Positions 27,284 through 37,035 of a DNA stretch of 64,000 bases are shown here, piece by piece. The position numbers and the translations under genes are program-made. The first letter of the stretch is position 1; every line of letters begins with the position of its first letter. The notes below the pieces were generated by a model. That model was not told where the DNA came from. It searched no databases and was given only the letters and a program-made list of their open reading frames with translations. This DNA comes from Pseudomonadota bacterium (GTDB taxonomy: Bacteria; Desulfobacterota; Desulfobulbia; Desulfobulbales; Desulfocapsaceae). Location of the stretch: positions 124,001-188,000 of the forward strand of contig JAHJKP010000026.1 of NCBI GenBank assembly GCA_018821985.1. Reading direction: 5' to 3'.

Positions 27284-27478
27284 ATGAAGATTTTTAGCCG
27301 GCCCATCAATTATGCGAAGGTTCAAACCCTGATCTACCATCTACCCGATGGCCCAGCCCTATCCCTCAACATTGGCGGCATCGGTGAATTCCTTGATCTG
27401 GAACTGGATATTGGCCATGTTTGTGACACCTCAGAAATTGATGGTATTGTCCATTTTTTCCCCAAGGGAAATGCTTAG
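27284..27478 (+). CDS. Small hypothetical protein
   Basis: This 64-residue acidic protein begins MKIFSRPINYAKV and contains GGIGEFLDLELDIGHV, a regular, protein-like composition with no low-complexity bias. AAAGG lies nine bases before the ATG. I do not recognise the family. It could be a small regulatory or adaptor protein for the histidinol-phosphatase-type gene 131 bases downstream. Confidence 0.5.
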   Translation: MKIFSRPINYAKVQTLIYHLPDGPALSLNIGGIGEFLDLELDIGHVCDTSEIDGIVHFFPKGNA

Positions 27479-27609
27479 GGGCCGCGTTGGCCGTTAAGAA
27501 ATACTATGATTTGGTATACGAATTTTATAACGACCCTTATTGCGTTCTAACCATGCCCTAGACCATGTTCATGGTTACGACGGCCTGAGTACTCCTTCAA
27601 CCCCTCCTG

Positions 27610-28416
27610 ATGTCAAACCACTCCTTGATCAATCTCCATTTCGATGGTCACATGCACACCCGATACTGCCATCATGCCACCGGCAGCATGGAGGAGTACG
27701 TGCTGTCAGCAATCGAAAAAGGTCTCGATCATATTGTCTTTCTTGAACATATGGAAGCAACCGCTGTAAACTACTTTGAAACGACCTGGTTGACTGACAA
27801 GGATTTTGATGACTACTTCGAGGAGGGAGAGAAGCTACAGGAGAAGTATGGCGACCAACTGAACATCGGCCTCGGCGTAGAGGTTGGGTATAATGCCGCG
27901 CAGTTACCAGAACTTCAGGATCGGCTGGGAAGACGATCTTGGGATCAAATAGGAATTTCCTACCACTTTATGCCTGTTCCCGGTCAATCTTTTGACTTGA
28001 ACCTGGTCAGCAGAAAGGCAAAAAACATCCTGGCCATTGCCGAAACGGGCTGTGAGAGTATTCTGAACAACTACTTCGATACCCTCATGGAAGCAGTACG
28101 CGTCCTTCCCGGTACTGTACTCTGTCACTTGGACGCCGCCCTCCGTTTTCAACCCGGTCTTCAACTCACGCAAGGCCACTGGCAACAGATCGAGGAACTG
28201 CTTGACACTGTCAAGGAACAGAATATGGCCCTTGAGATAAACACCTCAGGATTTGCTATCCGCGGAACACCTTTTCCAGACCCAACTATTATCCAGATGG
28301 CCATAAACAGAAAAATCCCTCTGATTGCCGGATCAGATGCCCACAGACCCGAGGATGTGGGCCGATACTTTCACAAACTTCCTGAACTGCTGGACCAGCT
28401 TTCAACACTCAGATAA
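27610..28416 (+). CDS. hisK: PHP-domain histidinol-phosphatase
   Basis: The 268-residue protein has PHP metal-site motifs in order: FDGHMHTRYCHHA, FLEHMEA, GVEVGYN, SYHFM, CHLDA, LEINTSGF and GSDAHRPEDVG. This is the HisK (PHP) type of histidinol-phosphatase, the penultimate step of histidine synthesis; related PHP phosphoesterases cannot be excluded. No other his gene is present. The ATG lacks a clear Shine-Dalgarno. Its last eight bases overlap the convergent HEAT-receiver gene. Confidence 0.82.
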   Translation: MSNHSLINLHFDGHMHTRYCHHATGSMEEYVLSAIEKGLDHIVFLEHMEATAVNYFETTWLTDKDFDDYFEEGEKLQEKYGDQLNIGLGVEVGYNAAQLPELQDRLGRRSWDQIGISYHFMPVPGQSFDLNLVSRKAKNILAIAETGCESILNNYFDTLMEAVRVLPGTVLCHLDAALRFQPGLQLTQGHWQQIEELLDTVKEQNMALEINTSGFAIRGTPFPDPTIIQMAINRKIPLIAGSDAHRPEDVGRYFHKLPELLDQLSTLR

Positions 28417-30025
28417 ACTCGGCCATCGCTGCTTTCAATGATGCCGCATTAAACGGTTTCTGAATAATCTTGTTCACCCCGGCGGCCATCGCTGCCTTAT
28501 TATCCTGAACCTCATTCTGGGTGGTAACCATAATCACCGGCAATTCTGTGGCAGAATATTTTTCCCGTATCTTTTCCGTCAGACCTACCCCGGTTATCTC
28601 CGGCATATTCAGATCCGTCAAGACCATAGCGGGTTTCTCTTTCGCCAGCCACTCAAGGGCCGATGCCGGAAACTCGAACAAGACGGGATCATACCCAAGT
28701 TCATGCAGGGTAGCCTTATAGATATTAAGAATCATCCGTGAGTCATCCACAGCCACCACTTTCAGTTTAACCGATACATCTTCACTACCAACCAGTTTTC
28801 TGGCAAAATCATCCATGCCGGCATTCTTCAACAAATCATGATAATGTTGACGAATATCCTTATGGGCATGGGGCAGATAGATCATGGCCATTTCCTGAAA
28901 ATAAGGTTCATCGGCAAGACTCATGAAAATCTTGTCAACTTGGCCGTTGACGATAATCTTGGTGATATGGTGAGCATCATCATCTTTTTCCATCAACAGA
29001 TTTTTAATACCAGCCACCAGAATATCAGAATAATTACGCTCTATGGCCCTGGCAGCTGCGATACAGACATGATCTTCCTTATCCGTCAAGCCTGCGGTCA
29101 AGGTGTAAGCCCCCTTGCGCAGAGGCAGAAGGGCCAGCGTCTCATAGGCCGCAAAACGCACATTGGCACTCTTGGGGTCTCGTCCCAGTAGTTTTCTGAT
29201 CGGCATAATTGCCGATTCATCTCCGATATCACCCAAGACATTCAGGGTATGAATCTGAAAGTCAGGATCTTCATGTAACAAGTTCTCTATGAGGTTGGGA
29301 ACAGCCTTCGCCCCGATGCGTACAATCTCCTGTTTCGCATAGGTACGCATGTGGGCATAATGGGAGCGCAGGGTTTCATTCAACTTCTCCAACGAGACCT
29401 GATCCTGAACATCGGCAAAGATGGAGAGAATCATAAAATCAAGTTCATTATCTGTCCCCATCCGCTCGGCCAGCCTGTGCATAGCCGTCGGCGTCCCAAC
29501 CTGACCAAGTGCCTGAACTGCGGCAATGATCAGCTCTCGATTGGCGGCATAGAGATAATCAGTGAGCAGGTTAATTGCCTCAGGATCACCTATCAAACCT
29601 AGGGTCTCAAGAATCAGCTTGATCTCCGCCTCATCCTGGGATCCTGCTACCAGCTGCATCAGGGCATCTGTTGTATCATCGGAGCGAAGCTCGCCCGCAA
29701 TCTGAATCAGATACTGTTTCCCTTTGATCTTGGGATTTATCAAAAAGTCACTCAACAACTCAGGATAGGCCAGGAGTTGTGAAATCAGCGTCTCTTTGAT
29801 AATCGGCAGCTCAGCCGCCAGCTCGGGATAATCCGTCAAGAGATAGAGAAGCTGAGGGATACAGAACGACACTTCACCGCGAGTCAGTTCATAGATCAAA
29901 CGATTCTGGGTTTTTTTATCGACATCTCCCAGATGGGAAAGGACCAGCTGCGTTTTCATGGCATCGCCGGTTTTTATATTGTCCTGTATCTCTTCAATCA
30001 TATGCTGGGGATTTAAATCCGTCAT
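28409..30025 (-). CDS. HEAT-repeat protein with C-terminal receiver domain
   Basis: In this 538-residue soluble protein, residues ~25-400 are helical repeats of HEAT type (for example LGLIGDPEAINLLTDYL, LGQVGTPTAMHRLAERM, LGDIGDESAIMPIRKLL), a protein-binding scaffold. Residues ~415-538 are a CheY-like receiver with VVAVDDSRM, phospho-Asp in MVLTDLNMPEITG, and VTTQ and the Lys of IQKPF. The order, scaffold first and receiver last, is unusual. AGGA lies six bases before the ATG at 30025; an upstream TTG is less likely. No kinase is directly adjacent; the nearest is at 32.2 kb on the same strand. Confidence 0.85.
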   Translation of the reverse strand: MTDLNPQHMIEEIQDNIKTGDAMKTQLVLSHLGDVDKKTQNRLIYELTRGEVSFCIPQLLYLLTDYPELAAELPIIKETLISQLLAYPELLSDFLINPKIKGKQYLIQIAGELRSDDTTDALMQLVAGSQDEAEIKLILETLGLIGDPEAINLLTDYLYAANRELIIAAVQALGQVGTPTAMHRLAERMGTDNELDFMILSIFADVQDQVSLEKLNETLRSHYAHMRTYAKQEIVRIGAKAVPNLIENLLHEDPDFQIHTLNVLGDIGDESAIMPIRKLLGRDPKSANVRFAAYETLALLPLRKGAYTLTAGLTDKEDHVCIAAARAIERNYSDILVAGIKNLLMEKDDDAHHITKIIVNGQVDKIFMSLADEPYFQEMAMIYLPHAHKDIRQHYHDLLKNAGMDDFARKLVGSEDVSVKLKVVAVDDSRMILNIYKATLHELGYDPVLFEFPASALEWLAKEKPAMVLTDLNMPEITGVGLTEKIREKYSATELPVIMVTTQNEVQDNKAAMAAGVNKIIQKPFNAASLKAAMAEFI

Positions 30026-30333
30026 CTCACATCCTGCCAAATATTATTGGTTAATAATGGATATCTTACAGTTACACAAAAACTGAAACGATACTGCCCG
30101 ACAAACCATTTCATCGTGGAATTAAACTTCTCGTCAACAAACATGTAGAAAGATGTATATATCACAAGAGGACAAGACTTGTCCATAAAACCAGAATAAA
30201 ACTATCCTCCAGCCTGTCTCCGGTTTAGGAATAAAGTTTTCGGCGGCCTTAATAAATGCGAGCAGGGATGATTTCTCATCACTGCTCACCACTTCCACCG
30301 GATTTCACACATCATACATCATAAAAAAAAACC

Positions 30334-32070
30334 TTATTCGGGATACCAGTCGACCCCAATCCTCCGCACTACATTAAAGCCACCACTCAAGACCTGACTA
30401 TTTCGCAGATCAACACTGTCTAAAAAGCTCTGGATCTCAAAGGAACGGGTTCCGGCATCACAGAGGATAACCATGGTCTTATCAGTGGGTAGCTCACGGT
30501 ATCTGGCCCGCACTTCATTATAGGGGATTGCCAACCATCGTTCCGATCCAAATTTCTCAACAAAGGGTCCCGTTTCTTTCAGGTGCCTGATATCAAGAGC
30601 AATCCAGTCCGGTTGCGTACTGAAGTCCTCCATCCACTGCAGAAAAGAAATCACGGGAATCTTCCGCAGACGGCCATCACAGATGTTATCAGCCACATAG
30701 GCCGCAGCATTGATGGAATCAATTGCCGCAGAGAAAGGTGGCGCATAGGCCATTTCCAGGGTCCCGAAATCGTCAATAGTGGCTTCCGTACCGACAAGGG
30801 CTGCTGCCGCGTCAATGCGCGCCGAGATGCCATCACCCATGGGCCCGAACCCCTGGAGTCCCAGGACCCGCCGTGACCGCCGGTCAAACACCATCTGGAA
30901 GACCACGTTATCCACAGTAGGAAAGAAATGAGCCCGGTCGGAAGGAGCAGTCAGGGCCACATCCGCATCATATCCCTCAGCCAGGGCCACATCAAGACTC
31001 AAGCCGGTGGCACCGATACAGACGTCAAAGGCCTTCATGATAAAACTGCCCACCGCCCCCTTGAAGACAGAGGGAATGCCTGCCATGTTATCGCCAACAA
31101 CCCTTCCTTCCTTATTGGCAAGGGAACCAAGAGGTGCGTAAAATTTCTTCCCGGAGACCAGATGACGGACCTCAATGCAATCTCCGGCAGCATAGATAAA
31201 GGGATCCGAAGTCTGCATCCGTTCATTGACTACAATCGCGCCCATGGGCGAGATCTGAAGGCCGGAATCACGTGCCAGTTCTGATCTGGGACGGACACCT
31301 GCGGCCATGATCACCAGATCGGCCTCTATGGTACGGGCAGAAGTGCGGACAGCTGTCACCTTGCCCTCCTCTCCCACAATCTCGGAAGCCCCCTCGCCCA
31401 GATGAACCGCCACCCCTTTGTCACGCAAGTGGCTGGCCAGCATGGCCGCCATGGGAAAATCAACGATACGGGGCAGGAGTTGAGGCATGAACTCAACCAA
31501 CGTAGTCTCCACCCCCCACAGATCAGTCAGGGCCTCTGCCATCTCAACGCCGATGGCACCACCGCCAATGACTACGGCACGCGACACCTTGCCGCCGGCA
31601 ATTCTCTTCTTGATCTCAATGGCCTTATGCAGATTGCTGATGGTGAAAACGCCATCAAGCTCCACACCAGGAATAGGTAACACAAAAGGACGGCTGCCGG
31701 TCGCTAACATCAGTTTATCATAAGCGATACTCTGTTGCGCCCCTGTCTCCACATGTTCAACGTGCACAAGCTTATTTTTGCGATCAATAGACAAGGCACG
31801 AGTACGGGTCAGGGCATCCACCCCTTTGGCCGCCTTGAAGAAATTCTCGTTCCGTACCATATGAAAACTGGTCGAACGCAGTTCTGACTCATCAGACACG
31901 TCGCCAGAGACATAATAGGGGATGCCGCAGCCGCCATAGGAGATGAGACTGTCCTCATCAATAATAGTCACCTGTGCGTCCTGCATCAAACGCTTGACCC
32001 GACATGCAGCCTTGGGGCCTGCTGCCACCCCTCCAATAATGACAATTTTCACACCATTTTTTTCACTCAT
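30334..32070 (-). CDS. CoA-disulfide reductase-like flavoprotein with rhodanese domain
   Basis: In this 578-residue protein the FAD site is IVIIGGVAAGPKAACR (residues ~9-24). A redox cysteine lies in SYGGCGIPYY (C48), the NAD(P) site is VVIGGGAIGVEMAEAL, FAD also binds at IYAAGDC, and a dimer domain follows. The last ~110 residues are a rhodanese module with the active cysteine in VILCDAGTRS. This layout matches CoADR/NADH oxidase-rhodanese enzymes that reduce CoA-disulfide or persulfides, fitting sulfur metabolism and oxygen defence. GGAGA precedes the ATG. A run of nine Ts follows the stop on the minus strand, but I see no clear stem. Confidence 0.9.
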   Translation of the reverse strand: MSEKNGVKIVIIGGVAAGPKAACRVKRLMQDAQVTIIDEDSLISYGGCGIPYYVSGDVSDESELRSTSFHMVRNENFFKAAKGVDALTRTRALSIDRKNKLVHVEHVETGAQQSIAYDKLMLATGSRPFVLPIPGVELDGVFTISNLHKAIEIKKRIAGGKVSRAVVIGGGAIGVEMAEALTDLWGVETTLVEFMPQLLPRIVDFPMAAMLASHLRDKGVAVHLGEGASEIVGEEGKVTAVRTSARTIEADLVIMAAGVRPRSELARDSGLQISPMGAIVVNERMQTSDPFIYAAGDCIEVRHLVSGKKFYAPLGSLANKEGRVVGDNMAGIPSVFKGAVGSFIMKAFDVCIGATGLSLDVALAEGYDADVALTAPSDRAHFFPTVDNVVFQMVFDRRSRRVLGLQGFGPMGDGISARIDAAAALVGTEATIDDFGTLEMAYAPPFSAAIDSINAAAYVADNICDGRLRKIPVISFLQWMEDFSTQPDWIALDIRHLKETGPFVEKFGSERWLAIPYNEVRARYRELPTDKTMVILCDAGTRSFEIQSFLDSVDLRNSQVLSGGFNVVRRIGVDWYPE

Positions 32071-32208
32071 ACTGTTTCTCCATATTCATACCTAGTTAAT
32101 AAAAACACCCAATTATAAAAGCAGTCCATGCACATTCTCCGGGACAGCAGAGGCGCGGAGATGTAGAGGAAAATAGTGTCCAATATCCATTAATACATGC
32201 ATCAATAG

Positions 32209-33741
32209 TCAAACTCCGGGTAAAACAATGGTAAAAGTTGTCCCTTCTCCCTCTTTGCTCTCAACCCCAATGGTTCCATGATGATGCTCAATAATACTCC
32301 GGCTTATGGCAAGCCCGAGACCTGTTCCTCGATTTTTATCGGTAAAAAAGGGTTTGAAGATCTGCTCCGCCTTTTCAGCAGACATTCCCTTGCCGTTATC
32401 ACGAACTATAATCTTCACGACTCCCGTCGACTCCGGCTCCCGTATCATTTGGCCATCCTTGGACGTCGCCGAACCGGCAGCTTCTCCTGTGGTGGAAACC
32501 TGCAAGACCCCTTGATCATCCATGGCCTGCAGGCCATTCACCAGGATATTCAGCAGAGCCCGATAGAACATCTCCTGATCCAGGTCAATTGGGGGCAGAT
32601 CAGGTTCAAGCTCTGCCCGTAACTCGATATTTTTTTCGCGCGCATTGGGCTCAACAAACTGCAAGGCCTTGCGAACAACGGTGTTGACATCAACCCTTGA
32701 AAGCTTGGGTTCCTGGGGTCTGGCAAAATCAAGAAATTCCATGACAATATTATTCAGCCGTGTGGTCTCATCCACAATAATTTGGGCCAATTGCTCATTC
32801 CCTGGAGCCACCTTTTTAATTCTCTTTTCCAGAAGTTCAGCAGTACTTCTGATAATACCCAACGGACTTTTGATCTCATGGGACACGGTGGCCACCATAG
32901 TTCCAAGATGGGCAAGCCGTTCTGACTGGTTCAATTTTTCTTCCAGACGAAGACGTTCCGTGGCCCGAATCTCCATGAAACGGTCGCCACGACTGACAAT
33001 GGTACGAAGGACAAGAAACAATACCGCCATAATAATGCTGGAGACCAGAATAATCCGCCCCTGCAATTCGATTATGGCACCATACTCCTTGGATAGATCC
33101 TGTGTAATCTCTATAACCCCCATGATCTGAGGACTGGCAGCCCCGCTGCTGCTGACCTGACGAAAGGGGATGTATGTCTTGAGCTGACATTGAACCGATG
33201 GTGCCCCAGGGATCAGACTCAAGAGGGAACCACTGAAGACAATCTGAGAAATGGGGCTGTTTTTCAAGGCCTTCTGATATTCAACACCTCCCGCATCTTT
33301 CTTGCCTACAAGCTCGGGACGGGTCGAATAGGAAATAATATTGATACTGGAGTCATAGATGGTAACTGATTTAGTTTTAAGCCCCTGAGTGGCATTTTTA
33401 ACGATACGATCCAGCATCTCAAACTGATCAGGATGACTGAGGGCTATTTTACCGAAACGAACAACAGTCGGCAGGACAAAACTACGAAAAACCTGTTGAT
33501 TCAGATTTTCCGCCAACAGCAGCGAATAGTCCTCACTCTGCTCAAGCATGATCTTCCGGGCATGATTGGAAATAACCCAGGAGAGAATCAGAGTAAAAAC
33601 GAGAATGACCCCAAGGCTGGTAAAGGAAAAATACTTGACCAGCTGAAAAGGACGTAATCCAGCCTGCACTTCCTCCCTCCGCAGGTTTTTTTCCACTGCC
33701 AGCGAGATCATCTTCTCAGGGGATCTCTCTTGCTCAACCAT
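32209..33741 (-). CDS. Membrane sensor histidine kinase
   Basis: This 510-residue inner-membrane kinase has helix 1 near residues 40-62 (FTSLGVILVFTLILSWVI), an external sensor (~63-230) and helix 2 near 232-255. The phosphoacceptor is in HIS-box VATVSHEIKSPLGIIRS, and the ATPase has NILVNGLQAM, DNGKGM, FFTDKNRGTGLGLAISRSI and GTTFTI. GGTGGA precedes the ATG at 33741; the longer frame to 33813 would add an odd hydrophobic leader. No response regulator is adjacent. It lies downstream of the radical-SAM gene in the same direction. Confidence 0.92.
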   Translation of the reverse strand: MVEQERSPEKMISLAVEKNLRREEVQAGLRPFQLVKYFSFTSLGVILVFTLILSWVISNHARKIMLEQSEDYSLLLAENLNQQVFRSFVLPTVVRFGKIALSHPDQFEMLDRIVKNATQGLKTKSVTIYDSSINIISYSTRPELVGKKDAGGVEYQKALKNSPISQIVFSGSLLSLIPGAPSVQCQLKTYIPFRQVSSSGAASPQIMGVIEITQDLSKEYGAIIELQGRIILVSSIIMAVLFLVLRTIVSRGDRFMEIRATERLRLEEKLNQSERLAHLGTMVATVSHEIKSPLGIIRSTAELLEKRIKKVAPGNEQLAQIIVDETTRLNNIVMEFLDFARPQEPKLSRVDVNTVVRKALQFVEPNAREKNIELRAELEPDLPPIDLDQEMFYRALLNILVNGLQAMDDQGVLQVSTTGEAAGSATSKDGQMIREPESTGVVKIIVRDNGKGMSAEKAEQIFKPFFTDKNRGTGLGLAISRSIIEHHHGTIGVESKEGEGTTFTIVLPGV

Positions 33742-33830
33742 GATGTTTCCACCATAAAACATCAGATGATTCAGCCACACAACAAAGAGAAACCAGCAGA
33801 ACTCCGGTAACAATCAAGTGTTGAACAGTA

Positions 33831-35582
33831 TCAATCATCACACACTCCACAACGCCTGCAAACTCTGGTATCGCAGGCGTTGGTGGCTTTTTCGGCAAAG
33901 GCCTTCATGTATTCATCCCATAGATATTGCTGTTTAATCCCGTGATCAACGATACTCCAGGGTAAAGGTTCATCACACCCATATCCACGTATGGCAAACT
34001 GTTCAGCCTGCAGATGATTCTTGCGCATTGCCTGTTTCCATGAGAGCCCCTCTGCTGCCATATCAAACAAAACCGGGGCCAGCCTGCGATCACCCCGCGC
34101 CAGTACCGCCTGAAAAAGGACATTTTCCGGCTTATCACAGGTCATACGAACATTAGCTTCATTCTTCAATCCCCTTTGTAAAAATTTGATCTTTGCCTTC
34201 AAAGTCCCCACAGCATCTGCCCCCTCACGTGTTTCTCCTGGCGCCAGTCGCTCACTCACCCCAAAGGGATGAAACTGAAACGGAGTACATGGCTTGGGGG
34301 TGAAGCTGTTGACAGAAAGGGTAATTTCACAAAGCCGCCCGCGCTCCCGTCCTATGGGTTGGATTCGATCCTTGATCCTGCGAATAAGCACCAGCATCTC
34401 CTCGATATCTTCCAGGGTCTCCGTGGGCAGACCAACCATCAGATACATCTTCAATTTATAAAGACCAGCACGGGCCAGAGATTCCGCCGCCGCCAGCAAG
34501 TCATCAGCAGTCAAGCCCTTATTGATCACCCGGCGTAAACGCTCTGAAGCCCCATCGGGCGCAATTGCCACACTCTTGAGCTGGCTTTTTTCAAGAAGAC
34601 TCAATAATGGCCCGGATATTCTATCAGCACGAAGAGATGAAAATGCAAGCGAACAGCCACTGTCGAGGAGGTAACGGGAAAGGATAGTCAAGGAATCATG
34701 ATCAGCCATCTCCATCCCCAACAGTCCAATACGATTTATCGAATTGGGACGCTCAGCGAGACCACTCAGTACGGCTTCGACATCCCACAGTCGAGGCGGC
34801 CGATAGATAAAACCGGCAGCACAGAATCGACACCCCCTTGAACAACCCCGGCCAAGCTCAGTGAGATAGAGATCAGAAAACTCAGCATTAGGCGTCAAAA
34901 GCTGAGAGTGCGCCGCCTGGTCACAGGTCAGGGTCGTCACCTTTTGAATACGCTGTGGCAATCCAGATGCAGGAGTATGTCCAACAAATGAACCGTCCTG
35001 AGTATATTGCGGGGTATAAAGAGCAGGAGCATAACAGCCAGGGAACCCAAGGCTGATCTCTTTTAACAGGTCAGAACGTCTTTCCTCTTTCATATGAACA
35101 GCGAGGAAAGAGACCAGGGAAGCCAGCACTGGCTCTGCCTCGCCAAGGACAAAAAGGTCAATAAAGGGGGCCAGAGGCTCGGGATTCATAAAGGTGGCGA
35201 CACCTCCACAAACGACCAGTGGCTGTGAAGCACAAACTTTATCTTCCCGATTTTCAGCAAAAGGCGGGAGAGATCCGGCAAGAAGAAGCCGGACAAGATT
35301 CAGATAATCATGTTCAAAACTGATAGAGAAAAAAACCAGGGGGAAGTTATCAAGGGTACGGCCAGACTCCAGCGATCGCAGAGGGTCATCTGTTCCGGAA
35401 AAGAAAAAACGTTCACAGACAATCCCTTCCATTTCCCCCAGCAGGGCATAAACCAGTTGAAACCCCAGGCTGGACATGCCGACAGAATAAGAATTGGGGT
35501 AAATCAGGGCAATTGGCAACTGCCCTGTCCATTTCTTTAAATAGCTCCCTCTTTCCAGATCAAGTAGTGAGCGACGATCCAT
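33831..35582 (-). CDS. B12-binding-type radical SAM protein
   Basis: This 583-residue protein has an N-terminal ~200 residues resembling a cobalamin-binding Rossmann region (IALIYPNSYSVGMSSLGFQL, PLVVCGGVATFMNPEPLAPF, DLFVLGEAE). The radical-SAM cluster motif follows as GRGCSRGCRFCAAGF (three Cys spaced C-x3-C-x2-C), then barrel segments (APDGASERLRRVINKGL, LKMYLMVGLPTET). The C-terminus ends in a cysteine tail CDTRVCRRCGVCDD that may bind an extra cluster. The substrate is unknown; related proteins are annotated only as Fe-S oxidoreductases. It follows ftsZ after a 111-base gap. Confidence 0.87.
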   Translation of the reverse strand: MDRRSLLDLERGSYLKKWTGQLPIALIYPNSYSVGMSSLGFQLVYALLGEMEGIVCERFFFSGTDDPLRSLESGRTLDNFPLVFFSISFEHDYLNLVRLLLAGSLPPFAENREDKVCASQPLVVCGGVATFMNPEPLAPFIDLFVLGEAEPVLASLVSFLAVHMKEERRSDLLKEISLGFPGCYAPALYTPQYTQDGSFVGHTPASGLPQRIQKVTTLTCDQAAHSQLLTPNAEFSDLYLTELGRGCSRGCRFCAAGFIYRPPRLWDVEAVLSGLAERPNSINRIGLLGMEMADHDSLTILSRYLLDSGCSLAFSSLRADRISGPLLSLLEKSQLKSVAIAPDGASERLRRVINKGLTADDLLAAAESLARAGLYKLKMYLMVGLPTETLEDIEEMLVLIRRIKDRIQPIGRERGRLCEITLSVNSFTPKPCTPFQFHPFGVSERLAPGETREGADAVGTLKAKIKFLQRGLKNEANVRMTCDKPENVLFQAVLARGDRRLAPVLFDMAAEGLSWKQAMRKNHLQAEQFAIRGYGCDEPLPWSIVDHGIKQQYLWDEYMKAFAEKATNACDTRVCRRCGVCDD

Positions 35583-35655
35583 ATCAGGGAATAGGGTACA
35601 GACTGACGGGAACAGGATAAATTTCGAATTTCCTGCAACCTGTTACCTCTCCTTT

Positions 35656-35694
35656 GTCACCTGTCTCCTGCAATCGTCCCGTCACCTGTCTCCT
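35656..35694. repeat. Direct repeat at the ftsZ 3' end
   Basis: GTCACCTGTCTCCT occurs twice (35656-35669 and 35681-35694), 25 bases apart. The second copy reaches the ftsZ stop codon. This is the remainder of the spacer between ftsZ and the radical-SAM gene; I see no terminator. Confidence 0.5.
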
Positions 35695-36920
35695 CAATTT
35701 GCCTTTTTCCGAAGATACGTTGGAGTCTCCAGATAATCCTCATTCCAAGGCCGAGATTCCTTCTGACTGCGCCCCACCTCTTTACGGGATGAGGAAACAC
35801 CGAGGTTATCAAAACCTTCAAAATTAGATTGCAGTAGAGGAGTGACAAAAGTTGGACGCGGGTTGGCGGGAGCCGGCGCAACAGGGGTCTCCTGAGTGGC
35901 TGCAATCTTCACTGTCTTACGTGGTTCATCCATCAAAGTGATTGGCTCATTTTTCTTGACCACATTTCCTATTCCCGTCGCGATAACAGTAACCCGCAGT
36001 TCATCACCAAGGGTTTCATCGTAAAGTACTCCCAGAACAACTTTGGCATCCTCATCCACCTTACTTTGAATGAGAGCCGATACCTCCATATATTCAGCCA
36101 GAGTCAAACTCTCTTGTGTTGCCGAGACATTAATAATTAAGCCGCGGGCACCATCTATCCCCACATCTTCAAGGAGTTGATTATCAATGGCCCGTTTGGC
36201 CGCCTCGGTGGCTCTGTTTTCGCCAACAGCAGCGCCGGATCCCATGATGGCAGGCCCCACTTCCCGCATAACTGTGCGCAGATCTGCAAAATCAGCATTA
36301 ATCATTCCCGGCACATTGATCAGGTCGGTGATTCCCTTAACTGCCTGCAACAGTACAAGATCGGCCATGACGAGCATGTCGGCAAGCCTGGTATTTTTCT
36401 GCATCAGCGAGAGAAGCCTATCATTGGGAACGGTAATGATCGTATCTGCATATTTCCGCAGTTCTTCCCAACCTGCTTCAGCATTGCGCATGCGGGACTT
36501 ACCTTCAAAATGAAAGGGTTTGGTCACCACTGCCACAGTAAGCGCACCCATTTCTTTACTCACTTTAGCCACAACAGGGGCAGCACCTGTTCCGGTGCCA
36601 CCGCCAAGCCCAGCCGCAACAAAGACCATGTCACTGCCTTTAAGAGCCTTCTTGAGCTCCTCGAGCGATTCATGAGCGGCCTGGGCGCCGATATCAGGAT
36701 CAGTACCTGCCCCCAATCCTTTGGTGATACTGGGACCAATCTGCAGACAGATATCCGCCAGCGACTGGTTCAGGGCCTGCTTATCCGTATTGGCCACAAT
36801 AAACTCAACACCCTGCAGCTTATTGTTGACCATGGTGTTGATGGCATTCCCACCGCCACCGCCGACACCAATGACCTTTACCACTGCAACCCCTTCTGTT
36901 TCCGCCATTCTAAACGGCAT
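35694..36920 (-). CDS. ftsZ: Cell division GTPase FtsZ
   Basis: This 408-residue tubulin homologue polymerises into the Z-ring at midcell. The GTP-binding signature [10 protein letters not shown] is at residues 106-115, the T7 loop NADFADLR is near 207-214, and GVGGGGGNA is at 18-26. A proline-rich linker (~320-395) leads to a conserved C-terminal peptide [11 protein letters not shown], which in other bacteria docks FtsA and ZipA. AGGGGTGAG precedes the ATG. It is the last gene of the dcw cluster. All catalytic features are intact, so ring assembly should be normal despite the unusual upstream synthase genes. Confidence 0.98.
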   Translation of the reverse strand: MPFRMAETEGVAVVKVIGVGGGGGNAINTMVNNKLQGVEFIVANTDKQALNQSLADICLQIGPSITKGLGAGTDPDIGAQAAHESLEELKKALKGSDMVFVAAGLGGGTGTGAAPVVAKVSKEMGALTVAVVTKPFHFEGKSRMRNAEAGWEELRKYADTIITVPNDRLLSLMQKNTRLADMLVMADLVLLQAVKGITDLINVPGMINADFADLRTVMREVGPAIMGSGAAVGENRATEAAKRAIDNQLLEDVGIDGARGLIINVSATQESLTLAEYMEVSALIQSKVDEDAKVVLGVLYDETLGDELRVTVIATGIGNVVKKNEPITLMDEPRKTVKIAATQETPVAPAPANPRPTFVTPLLQSNFEGFDNLGVSSSRKEVGRSQKESRPWNEDYLETPTYLRKKAN

Positions 36921-36953
36921 AATCTCACCCCTGAGTACGATTTGCCAAAGCCC

Positions 36954-36965
36954 CCTGCATGCAGG
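36954..36965. repeat. Perfect 12-bp palindrome upstream of ftsZ
   Basis: CCTGCATGCAGG is fully self-complementary and lies 34 bases upstream of the ftsZ start, in the 115-base ftsA-ftsZ spacer. It has no loop, so a dimeric DNA-binding protein is a better guess than an RNA hairpin. Confidence 0.3.
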
Positions 36966-37035
36966 CCTGTTAATAAAATATCACCAAGTAGAATATAGCA
37001 CCTGCTGACACTCGCATAAACAAAAATCATCAAGA

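Noticed and set aside
26985-27284. 99-codon minus-strand ORF between the YkgJ-type gene and the small ORF
   Set aside because: It covers a probable control region, has no good ribosome binding site, and ends just 14 bases before the YkgJ-type start.
30260-30287. Hairpin GAGCAGGGATGA/TCATCACTGCTC as a terminator
   Set aside because: It contains a mismatch, has no following T-run on either strand and sits about 50 bases from the nearest stop; function unclear.
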